From the NCBI GenBank assembly GCA_910577105.1, contig CAJTMB010000003.1:86854-150853 (forward strand): DNA of 64,000 nt, read 5' to 3'. Position 1 is the stretch's first letter, and each line of letters begins with the position of its first letter. Positions 25,179 through 31,585 of this stretch are shown here, one piece after another. The position numbers and the translations under genes are program-made. Below the pieces are notes generated by a model that was not told the origin of the DNA, did no database searches, and saw nothing but the letters and a program-made list of their open reading frames with translations. Source of the DNA: an uncultured Lachnospiraceae bacterium. GTDB taxonomy: Bacteria > Bacillota > Clostridia > Lachnospirales > Lachnospiraceae.

Positions 25179-25220
25179 AATGCGAAAGGAAGCGAAAGCC
25201 TCCCGACGCATTATTTTTTT
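25179..25220 (+). terminator. Terminator-like hairpin at prophage left end
   Basis: AATGCG (25179-25184) pairs with CGCATT (25207-25212). Inside, GGAAGC and GCCTCC close a GAAA tetraloop with one mismatch. Seven T follow at 25214-25220. It points rightwards although no plus-strand gene lies to its left in this integrated form. It could stop transcripts entering from the right end of a circular phage genome, or act within an early leader. Confidence 0.65.
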
Positions 25221-25247
25221 ACCACAAAACGGGCAACACTGGCCCCT

Positions 25248-25495
25248 CGGCCATTTTGTAAAGTCTGTATTTATCGGTGAAGGATAACAAGTTTTAAGTC
25301 CGGTTTTTAAGGTGAAAACCGGGCGGCGGTGGAGAGCAGCAACGCCTAAAAAGGCTCCATGTCGTTCAACAAGTTTCCGGCTTTTAAGGTGAAAGCCGGT
25401 ACGGTCAAGGCGGCCCAGAAAAAAGACGCCAGCCGGAGCGCGGGAGGCCGGTTGAGAAGTACCCGCCCGAAAATGCAGATTTTACAAAATGGCCG
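25248..25495 (+). ncRNA. Structured leader/RNA element: 23-bp outer stem enclosing two covarying hairpins
   Basis: Bases 25248-25270 pair with 25473-25495 over 23 positions; the two exceptions to Watson-Crick pairing are G-U wobbles when read as plus-strand RNA. Inside are two hairpins with an identical 7-base loop TAAGGTG and 8-bp stems: CCGGTTTT/AAAACCGG at 25300-25322 and CCGGCTTT/AAAGCCGG at 25377-25399. The stems differ by one compensatory pair. It precedes the first early gene by 34 bases. A regulatory RNA or a DNA-level operator/replication site are both possible. Confidence 0.6.
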
Positions 25496-25532
25496 GAGTA
25501 TGCACCCACACCACAAGGAGGTGAGAACGTGA
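25359..25532 (+). CDS. Possible small basic protein, 57 aa
   Basis: ATG 25359 opens a frame of 57 codons that begins MSFNKFPAFKVKAGTVKAAQ and is rich in Lys, Arg and Ala. The stop overlaps the GTG of the next gene by four bases (GTGA), an arrangement common in this phage. There is no clear ribosome site, and the frame runs through the second hairpin and the right arm of the structured element, so it may be chance. Confidence 0.3.
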   Translation: MSFNKFPAFKVKAGTVKAAQKKDASRSAGGRLRSTRPKMQILQNGRSMHPHHKEVRT

Positions 25533-25804
25533 GAAACTACCGATATTTGACGCTGGCAGACCGCGAGGCGCTGGAGTCCCGCTATCTCAAAGGAGAACGC
25601 CCGCAGGATATAGCCGACTCTCTCGGCGTGCATGTGGCGACTATCTACAAGGAGCTGAAACGCGGGGACACTGGGGATCTCGACTGCAACATGCGGCAGG
25701 GCTACAACGCAAAGCTGGCCCAGCTGCGGCTCCAGCAAAACCTCAAACGCCGAGGCAGCAAGGCCAAACCTGAACAGCAGAAACTTGAAACTGTCACCAC
25801 ATAA
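25529..25804 (+). CDS. Small helix-turn-helix protein, IS30-transposase-like N-terminal domain
   Basis: A 91-residue protein beginning with GTG 25529 after AAGGAGGTGAGAAC. Residues about 5-48 (LTLADREALESRYLKGERPQ, then DIADSLGVHVATIYKEL) form the HTH seen at the N-terminus of IS30 transposases. No DDE catalytic domain follows; a basic tail of about 40 residues ends the protein. It is therefore a DNA-binding regulator rather than a transposase. As the first gene of the early operon it may control early transcription (inference). Confidence 0.65.
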   Translation: MRNYRYLTLADREALESRYLKGERPQDIADSLGVHVATIYKELKRGDTGDLDCNMRQGYNAKLAQLRLQQNLKRRGSKAKPEQQKLETVTT

Positions 25805-25828
25805 CGCACAAGAAAGGAACACTCCGCC

Positions 25829-26413
25829 ATGATGTTAGAAGAATTTGAAAAAAGAACGGGCTACTTCCCTACCATGGAAGAATACGCAGCGATAGAGAAG
25901 GCTTATATGGAATTTAGCGGCGACAAAGACGCCTTTTGCAAAGCCTACAAAAAGAACGAGGACGGGATCGCCGAAAGGATCCAGCGCGAGGTGAATATGC
26001 AGCACATCAACGTGCAGCGCGAGGCCGAGAAAGCTCAGAAGGCCATGGAAGAACGGATCGCAGAACTGGAGAAGGCTCTGGAACGCGAGCAGGAATGGCG
26101 GCCCTACGAGGACACCGACAACGTGCAGCAGGCCGACTACGAAAGACTGGCGAGCCAATCTGACACCGAGCACATGAGCGACGAAAAGGCCAAGGATCTG
26201 CTCTATGAGTGGTACGGCTTCGCCAAGGAGAAGATCAAGATCCACCGGACACTCCCGCGGTACGAAGTCAACCGACACCGGCAGCTCCGCAAAGTCGGAG
26301 AAATCGACCGGGCCCCGATCTACAACGCGACCGACTGGAACTATATCCGCTTCGACTGCGGCTGCATGAGCTACGAGCTCTACAACGACAACCTGCGGCC
26401 GTATCTGCACTAA
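25829..26413 (+). CDS. Phage early protein of unknown function, coiled-coil
   Basis: A 194-residue acidic protein. A central region (about 55-95) rich in Glu, Ala and Arg, with heptad-like spacing, should form a coiled coil. The C-terminal half ends FDCGCMSYELYNDNLRPYL. No enzymatic motif was recognised. Two adjacent ATGs (25829, 25832) are possible starts, following AAAGGA. It is part of the early operon. Confidence 0.6.
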   Translation: MMLEEFEKRTGYFPTMEEYAAIEKAYMEFSGDKDAFCKAYKKNEDGIAERIQREVNMQHINVQREAEKAQKAMEERIAELEKALEREQEWRPYEDTDNVQQADYERLASQSDTEHMSDEKAKDLLYEWYGFAKEKIKIHRTLPRYEVNRHRQLRKVGEIDRAPIYNATDWNYIRFDCGCMSYELYNDNLRPYLH

Positions 26414-26429
26414 GGAAGGAGGCAGCGAC

Positions 26430-26630
26430 ATGAAAAAGAGACACAGAGCAAACGGCACCACCGTGACAAGGCACGCAGACCGCTGGAACCCGCGCAAGGT
26501 ATGGCTTATTAAACACTACGCAGACGGGCACTACGGACTCAATCAGGAAATAGCGGGCCGGATATTTTACACGGCATACCAGAGAACCAGCAAGGCGAGG
26601 ATCCAGCAGATCCTCACCACCTGCTGCTGA
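26430..26630 (+). CDS. Small basic phage protein
   Basis: A 66-residue basic protein (MKKRHRANGTTVTRHADRW at the N-terminus) with a strong GGAGG site. The sequence KVWLIKHYADGHYGLNQEIA hints at a helix-turn-helix but is too short to assign. It is 16 bases after the previous gene and 14 before the next. Confidence 0.5.
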   Translation: MKKRHRANGTTVTRHADRWNPRKVWLIKHYADGHYGLNQEIAGRIFYTAYQRTSKARIQQILTTCC

Positions 26631-26644
26631 AAGGAGGCGACCAC

Positions 26645-27142
26645 ATGAAAACAAGACGCATCTATAAGCATGATTTAACTGGACAGCGTTTTGGAAGACT
26701 CATGGCTCTATATGATACCGGAGAACGCAAAAATGGCAAGCCGCTATGGGAGTGTCGTTGTGACTGCGGAAACATAACCAGAGTAAAGAGCAACAACCTC
26801 GTGAGTGGCTGTACTAAGTCATGCGGCTGTTATAGCCGCGAAAAGGTTATTGAAATGAACACAACCCACGGGGGAACAGGTACGAGGCTTTTCAGAATAT
26901 GGACGTCTATGAAAACCCGCTGTTCAAACCCTAATTATAAAAAATACGAGTATTACGGAGGCCGCGGCATAAAGGTATGCGACGAATGGCTCCACGACTT
27001 CGCAGCCTTTAGAAAGTGGGCGCTGGCTAACGGATATAAGGACAACTTGACACTGGACAGAAAAGATCCAGACGGCAATTACGAGCCGCAAAACTGCCAA
27101 TGGGCTACATGGCACGAGCAAAGAATAAACCAACGGAGGTGA
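26645..27142 (+). CDS. AP2-like / homing-endonuclease-associated DNA-binding protein
   Basis: A 165-residue protein. The N-terminus has a zinc-ribbon-like part (WECRCDCGN ... SGCTKSCGC). The C-terminal half, RLFRIWTSMKTRCSNPNYKK then YEYYGGRGIKVC and LTLDRKDPDGNYEPQNC, matches a small phage family with AP2-like DNA-binding folds often linked to HNH homing enzymes. No full HNH catalytic motif is evident. Codon use is clearly more AT-rich than its neighbours, which suggests later acquisition. Function in this phage is unknown. Confidence 0.6.
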   Translation: MKTRRIYKHDLTGQRFGRLMALYDTGERKNGKPLWECRCDCGNITRVKSNNLVSGCTKSCGCYSREKVIEMNTTHGGTGTRLFRIWTSMKTRCSNPNYKKYEYYGGRGIKVCDEWLHDFAAFRKWALANGYKDNLTLDRKDPDGNYEPQNCQWATWHEQRINQRR

Positions 27143-27146
27143 TTAC

Positions 27147-27329
27147 ATGAGCAAACCGTACAGAGTATGCCAGAAATGCGGCGCACACCTTGACGCCGGT
27201 GAAAAATGCGACTGCGAAGATCGCGCGGAGCAGGAAGTGGCTCAGGGCGCAGCAGACACGGCAGCACAACCGGCGACCGGGGACGATCGCGAGCCCGTAC
27301 TCATGCCGGTGCTTATGCCCGGCGCATGA
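27147..27329 (+). CDS. Small zinc-ribbon protein
   Basis: A 60-residue protein with four Cys in CQKCGAHLDAGEKCDC, followed by an Ala/Glu-rich tail. GGAGGTGATTAC precedes the ATG. The stop overlaps the next ATG (ATGA). Function unknown. Confidence 0.5.
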   Translation: MSKPYRVCQKCGAHLDAGEKCDCEDRAEQEVAQGAADTAAQPATGDDREPVLMPVLMPGA

Positions 27330-27532
27330 CCGGCGCACGGTATGAGACATGCCGGGAGTGCGGGCTGGAATGGAATGTAAGCAAGCAGGCCGCAATCCCG
27401 TGGAGCGGCTACCTCTGCCCGGTATGCAGAGGGAAAATACGAAAGGAGGCGCAGGCCCGTGAAAGTAGTCCAGACAAGAACACCGGGAGCCGCCGCCGTA
27501 GACTTCGGCGCGATCCCTTCTCACCAATCTGA
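27326..27532 (+). CDS. Small zinc-finger protein
   Basis: A 68-residue protein with two CxxC pairs (CRECGLEWNVSKQ ... CPVCRGKI) and an Arg-rich tail. It is coupled to the previous gene by an ATGA overlap. Its last 25 codons overlap the start of the next gene in another frame. Probably a small nucleic-acid-binding protein; no family recognised. Confidence 0.5.
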   Translation: MTGARYETCRECGLEWNVSKQAAIPWSGYLCPVCRGKIRKEAQARESSPDKNTGSRRRRLRRDPFSPI

Positions 27533-27656
27533 CGCCATGTGCCGGACGCTGATCGGCTGCGTCGGCAGATTGTTTGAAAACCCGGCCGTCACGGCCGACT
27601 ATAAACGCTGGCAGCAGGAACGCCAGCAGAAAGGAGGAAACCATGCCAAAAATTGA
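27459..27656 (+). CDS. Small phage protein of unknown function
   Basis: A 65-residue protein starting with GTG 27459 after AAAGGAGG. It includes DFGAIPSHQSDAMCRTLIGC and ends in a Gln/Arg-rich helix (YKRWQQERQQKGG). The ribosome site supports it even though it overlaps the preceding frame by 74 bases and the next gene by 14. Function unknown. Confidence 0.5.
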   Translation: MKVVQTRTPGAAAVDFGAIPSHQSDAMCRTLIGCVGRLFENPAVTADYKRWQQERQQKGGNHAKN

Positions 27657-28572
27657 GTATGTGCCTAAAAACTTTAGCGCAGACCGGCTCCAGATGATCG
27701 AAAAGGTGAACAAAGTCGTGGCCGAGTACCAAAAGCAAGGGTACAGTCTGACACTCCGGCAGGTGTACTACCAAATGGTGGCCCGCGACATTATCCCCAA
27801 CAATATGCGGAGCTATAAGAACCTCGGAAACCTGATAAACGACGCCAGACTGGCCGGGCTCATTGACTGGCTCGCCATTGAGGATCGCACCCGGAACCTG
27901 CGCGGGAACTCACACTGGACGGAGCCGGGGAAAGTGATCGAAAGCGCCGCGTATTCATACCGCCGCGACCACTGGGAGGGGCAACCGAACTACGTCGAGG
28001 TGTGGGTGGAAAAGGACGCCCTGATCGGGATCGTCGGCCAGATATGCGGAAAGCTGGACGTGAACCACTTCTCATGCCGCGGCTACGTCTCACAGTCTGA
28101 AATGTGGGCCGCTGCCAGAAGGCTGCACCGCAGGCAGGAAGCAGGCCAGCGCGTCGTCCTTCTCCACCTCGGAGATCACGATCCGAGCGGCAAGGACATG
28201 AGCCGAGACATTCAGGAGAGGCTCGTCACCTTCGAGACATACGGCGTCACCTTCAAGCGGCTGGCCCTGAACATGGATCAGGTGGAACTCTACAACCCGC
28301 CGCCAAACCCTGCAAAGCTCAGCGACAGCCGGGCCTCCGGGTATATTGAGGAATACGGCGACGAGTGCTGGGAGCTGGACGCGCTGGAGCCGAAGGTAAT
28401 TAGCGATCTAATCAGCAAGAATGTGAAGAAATACCGAGACGACACCCTCTACAATGCCGTGGTGGAGCGTGAAGCTGAGGAACGTCGGCAGCTCGACGAT
28501 CTCGCGGAACACTACGAGGCCGTGGCTGAGAACTGGGAGGAAATCAAGGAGCGGTACGTCTACGGAGATTAA
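27643..28572 (+). CDS. TOPRIM-domain protein related to topoisomerase VI A / Spo11 core
   Basis: A 309-residue protein. The N-terminal part (about 1-90) contains SLTLRQVYYQMVARDIIPNN, a winged-helix-like segment seen in such proteins. A TOPRIM domain follows: the acidic EVWVEKDALIGIV and the DxD-type LHLGDHDPSGKDMSRDI. Full topoisomerase VI A has a catalytic Tyr region that I could not identify with certainty. ATG 27643 follows AAGGAGGAAACC. It precedes the DGR-like target gene. A DNA nicking or nuclease role is inferred. Confidence 0.6.
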   Translation: MPKIEYVPKNFSADRLQMIEKVNKVVAEYQKQGYSLTLRQVYYQMVARDIIPNNMRSYKNLGNLINDARLAGLIDWLAIEDRTRNLRGNSHWTEPGKVIESAAYSYRRDHWEGQPNYVEVWVEKDALIGIVGQICGKLDVNHFSCRGYVSQSEMWAAARRLHRRQEAGQRVVLLHLGDHDPSGKDMSRDIQERLVTFETYGVTFKRLALNMDQVELYNPPPNPAKLSDSRASGYIEEYGDECWELDALEPKVISDLISKNVKKYRDDTLYNAVVEREAEERRQLDDLAEHYEAVAENWEEIKERYVYGD

Positions 28573-28593
28573 GCAAGCGAAAGGAGCAAAGAC

Positions 28594-29862
28594 ATGAGAA
28601 ACGAGGTTATTTTTGACAATCGGGGGATCCCGGACATTATGGTGGTATTCACGCCGGACGAGCTGGGGCTCCCGGCAGAAATCAGAGGCAAGGCCGTGAA
28701 GGAGTACGCGATCAGCAAGTACCCCAACACCCTGATCGGGGGCGTGCCCTACTCCATGCCCTACCAGCAGCCCGCCGTGAACATCAACCACGACGAAGCG
28801 ATCCGGATCTGCGAGGCCAAAGGGCCCGGCTGGCACCTTCTGACTAATGACGAGTGGGCCGCGCTGGCACACCAGAGCCGCAAGAACGGCACCCTCCCCC
28901 GTGGAAACACTGACTGCGGAAAGAGCCACAGCCACCCGGAGGAAACCGGCACTACATACAAAGACGCCAGCGGCAGCAGCAAAACCCTGACCGGCTCCGG
29001 CCCGGAGACATGGAACCACACCCACACGGCCGAAGGAGTCGCCGACATGTGCGGCAATATCTGGGAGCACGTCGGCGGGATCCGCTTCATGGACGGGCAG
29101 GTGCAGGTGATACCGGACAACGGCGCGGCAGCAGGCGCGGATCAGTCCAGAGACTCGAAGGAGTGGCAGGCAATCCACACAGCGGACGGCGATCCCGTCT
29201 ACTACAAAGTGGAGGACGGCGAGATCAGTCTCCAGCCGGTGACGCCGGACTGCAAGGACTACGACGGCGTGGAGTTCAAAGAGCTGAGCGCTGAGGCCAT
29301 GGACGTGCCGGAGAAGCTGATCGAGCTCGGCCTCTACCCTGCGCCCGGATATGAGGGCACGGACTACTTCTGGCTGGACACTGACGGCGAAAGGATCGTG
29401 CTCCGCGGGGGCCCCTGGCACTCCGGTGCGGCCGCTGGTGTGTTCGCCTTCCACGGCTACTCCTCCCGTGCGCGTGTCTCCTGGGGCGTGGGCTTCCGCT
29501 CCGCTTTAGTTCGATACTCTGGAGACTCTGGCGATCTGGACAATCTGGACAGCAAGGAGCAGCCCGAACCTGAGCAGACCGAAGCGGCCGATCCTGCCGA
29601 GACGCTCTCCGGCCTCGTCCGTCTCGTTCTGGCCCACCAGCTCACGGAGTTATACAGGGCAGCGGGCGGCGCGGATCCTGACAGCTTTTCCCGCATGGCA
29701 TACGAGGCAGACGACAAGGAGATCCAGAAGGCTGCGGCCCTCGCGTTCCCGCTGTCTCAGGTGAACACGGCCGTGGAACTTTACCGCAACGTGAGCCAGC
29801 AGCTCAAAATCGCCAACACCCTGACCGTGACGATCGGAAAGGAGGCGGCCGACCATGAATAA
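28594..29862 (+). CDS. FGE/C-type-lectin-fold protein, candidate DGR variable protein
   Basis: A 422-residue protein. Residues about 50-305 form a formylglycine-generating-enzyme (sulfatase-modifying) fold: NHDEAIRICEAKGPGWHLLT, ADMCGNIWEHVGG and the terminal RGGPWHSGAAAGVFAFHGYS with GVGFRSAL. That ending is the signature of C-type-lectin variable proteins of diversity-generating retroelements. Within it the codons at expected variable positions nearly all end in C with mixed first two bases (His276, Ser277, Ala280, His287 to Ser290, Val295, Ser296, Gly298), as adenine-directed mutagenesis of AAC codons would give. A separate C-terminal domain of about 85 residues follows. It lies among early genes, not tail genes. 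Confidence 0.75.
   Translation: MRNEVIFDNRGIPDIMVVFTPDELGLPAEIRGKAVKEYAISKYPNTLIGGVPYSMPYQQPAVNINHDEAIRICEAKGPGWHLLTNDEWAALAHQSRKNGTLPRGNTDCGKSHSHPEETGTTYKDASGSSKTLTGSGPETWNHTHTAEGVADMCGNIWEHVGGIRFMDGQVQVIPDNGAAAGADQSRDSKEWQAIHTADGDPVYYKVEDGEISLQPVTPDCKDYDGVEFKELSAEAMDVPEKLIELGLYPAPGYEGTDYFWLDTDGERIVLRGGPWHSGAAAGVFAFHGYSSRARVSWGVGFRSALVRYSGDSGDLDNLDSKEQPEPEQTEAADPAETLSGLVRLVLAHQLTELYRAAGGADPDSFSRMAYEADDKEIQKAAALAFPLSQVNTAVELYRNVSQQLKIANTLTVTIGKEAADHE
29398..29512 (+). other. Candidate DGR variable repeat (VR)
   Basis: This covers residues about 269-306 of the FGE-like protein. The invariant framework codons (RGG, W, G, VF, W, GFR) alternate with NNC codons. The bases just after it are a T/G/A-rich stretch with repeated GATCTGGACA-type units, which may act as the homing start site. 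No template copy was seen elsewhere in the window. Confidence 0.6.
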
Positions 29863-30601
29863 CCTACGGGAAGTATTTCAGAAATATGCGGCCGTCGTGT
29901 TCTTCGACACAGAGACGACCGGCCTCGACGCCAAGACCTGCCAGATCATTGAGCTGGCGGCGATCAGGATCGAGCAGACCGACCGGGGCACCCTGCGCAT
30001 GGCTGCGAACCTCGACGAGTTCATAAGGCTGCCGGAGGGCGAGAAGCTCCCGGAGCAGATCACGAAGCTGACCGGGATCACCGACGAAATGCTGGAGAAG
30101 GAAGGGCTCGACGAGGCCGACGTGGTGAGCGACTTCGAGAAGCTGCTCGACGACACGGCCGGGCCGGTGCTGCTGGCAGCGCACAACGCCCAATTTGACC
30201 TCTTATTCACTCAGGCCATGGCTGGCAGATACGACCGGCCGCTCGCGGAGCTTCTGGCCCGCGCCGACTACCTCGACACCCTGACCGTGTACAAAGACCG
30301 GAGGGCCTACCCTCACAAGCTGGCGAACGCGATCGCGGCCTACAAGCTGGAGGACAAGGTGCAGAACTCGCACCGGGCGATCGACGACGTGGCGGCACTG
30401 TTTGAGGTATGCAAGGCCATGGACGACGAGCGGGCCGATCTTCTGGAATATGTGAACATCTTCGGCTATAACCCGAAGTACGGAGTCGGCGGGCCCCGGA
30501 TCGACGGCGTGACCTACTGGCCGCAGCGCTTCAACAAGTTTATGCAGTCGCCGAGCTACACGCTCCCGGCGCTGGCAAAGGGAGGACGAAACAATGCTTA
30601 A
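29855..30601 (+). CDS. DEDDh 3'-5' exonuclease, DNA polymerase III epsilon-like
   Basis: A 248-residue protein. Exo I is VVFFDTETTGLDA, Exo II is AAHNAQFDLLF and Exo III is HRAIDDVAALFEV, giving the Asp-Glu-Asp-Asp with His set. Such enzymes remove 3' nucleotides in proofreading or repair. The C-terminal 50 residues are specific to this protein (ITYWPQRFNK-like region). It overlaps the DGR-like gene by eight bases. Confidence 0.88.
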   Translation: MNNLREVFQKYAAVVFFDTETTGLDAKTCQIIELAAIRIEQTDRGTLRMAANLDEFIRLPEGEKLPEQITKLTGITDEMLEKEGLDEADVVSDFEKLLDDTAGPVLLAAHNAQFDLLFTQAMAGRYDRPLAELLARADYLDTLTVYKDRRAYPHKLANAIAAYKLEDKVQNSHRAIDDVAALFEVCKAMDDERADLLEYVNIFGYNPKYGVGGPRIDGVTYWPQRFNKFMQSPSYTLPALAKGGRNNA

Positions 30602-31316
30602 AAAAAGGGGAGCGGCCCCGACGCAACCGAGAAACCGCTCCGCGGGCTATCGCAAAAAGCGCAAACAGCCCACGCTCATTTTACACCGCTTCGCTGGCTT
30701 TTTCAAGCGGCGAAGCTGGCCGCAGGCGCTCGCGCTGGCGCTGGTGGCTCTGTCCGTTTTCTTCCTGCTGCACTGGCTGATCGTATCGGCGAGGGGCACG
30801 GACAAAATGGTGGCAAGCATACCGGAGACACCAACGCCAACGCCCACCCACGAAGCAACGGAGGCCCCCACGTTCGTGTTCATGGACGACGAGGGGATCC
30901 CGGTAAACTGGGAACACCTGACGGACGCATGGGCGGCAGAGGCAGGCTACGAAAAGCGCTACACCCTGACAGACGCCGAGAGGCTGGAGATCGCTCAGGT
31001 AATCACCGCAGAGGCGGCGGGCGAGCCCTTCGCTGGCAAGGTGGCCGTGGCCCAGTGCATACTCCAAGTGTGTGAGGACGAAGGGATCCGGCCACCGGAG
31101 GCACTGAGGCGGTACAAGTACAGCACCAGACGCCCGGAACCGACACCCGAAGCTCTGGAGGCCGTGGAGGCCGTGTTCGACTTCGGACACGTCGCAACCA
31201 GTGAGCCGATCCGCTACTTCTACGCGCCGGATCTCGTGGAGAGCAGCTGGCACGAGTCGCAGGTGTACGTTATGACGATAAACAACCACAAATTTTTTAA
31301 GGAGGCAGAACAGTGA
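30594..31316 (+). CDS. Membrane-anchored cell wall hydrolase, SleB-like
   Basis: A 240-residue protein. A very basic N-terminus leads into a membrane helix (about 45-63, ALALALVALSVFFLLHWLIV), then a Pro/Thr linker (TPTPTPTHEATEAPT) and a C-terminal hydrolase domain: EIAQVITAEAAGEPFAGKVA with the candidate catalytic Glu, and ending VTINNHKF-like sequence. SleB-type enzymes cut peptidoglycan as lytic transglycosylases. Its place in the early region, not next to a holin, is unusual; it may reshape the wall or act late. Confidence 0.75.
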   Translation: MLKKRGAAPTQPRNRSAGYRKKRKQPTLILHRFAGFFKRRSWPQALALALVALSVFFLLHWLIVSARGTDKMVASIPETPTPTPTHEATEAPTFVFMDDEGIPVNWEHLTDAWAAEAGYEKRYTLTDAERLEIAQVITAEAAGEPFAGKVAVAQCILQVCEDEGIRPPEALRRYKYSTRRPEPTPEALEAVEAVFDFGHVATSEPIRYFYAPDLVESSWHESQVYVMTINNHKFFKEAEQ

Positions 31317-31585
31317 ACGAAGAAACCAAAAAGAACCCGATCCAGAGTGTGACCGATCTTCTCGCAGAAATGACCGCCCGCGCCGTGGAGGCTGAACGGC
31401 AGCACGCCGAGGCACAAAAGAGCTCGGACGAGTGGTACGCATACTACCAGAAAAAGGACGCGGAACTCAAAGAGACAGCAGCAAAGCTGGCCGCAGAAAT
31501 CGAAGAACACCAGAAAACCCGGCAGCAGCTCCGGGAAGCATTAAACAATCAGGAAGGAGATCAGGGACATGGGGAAAGCAATTAA
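31313..31585 (+). CDS. Short coiled-coil phage protein
   Basis: A 90-residue, Glu/Lys/Gln-rich protein (LLAEMTARAVEAERQHAEAQ) that should be helical throughout. It starts with GTG 31313 after AAGGAGGCAGAACA and overlaps the Gam gene by 17 bases. Function unknown; possibly a partner of Gam. Confidence 0.5.
   Translation: MNEETKKNPIQSVTDLLAEMTARAVEAERQHAEAQKSSDEWYAYYQKKDAELKETAAKLAAEIEEHQKTRQQLREALNNQEGDQGHGESN

Noticed and set aside
25176..25200. Mu-type transposase binding site (TAAATGCGAAA resembles Mu end repeats)
   Set aside because: Only about ten bases agree, no MuA/MuB-like genes are present, and the sequence is better explained as one arm of a terminator hairpin.
25529..25804. IS30 transposase remnant
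   Set aside because: Only the HTH part matches, the gene has a strong ribosome site and forms part of the early operon, and there are no IS ends; a phage regulator is more likely.
28408..29454. Long minus-strand open frame (348 codons) opposite the TOPRIM and DGR-like genes
   Set aside because: It is the antisense shadow of GC-rich coding sequence, with no ribosome site and low-complexity Val/Arg/His composition; the plus-strand genes have recognisable domains.
30647..31510. Minus-strand frames opposite the SleB-like hydrolase
   Set aside because: They overlap a plus-strand gene with clear domain motifs and have no translation signals.
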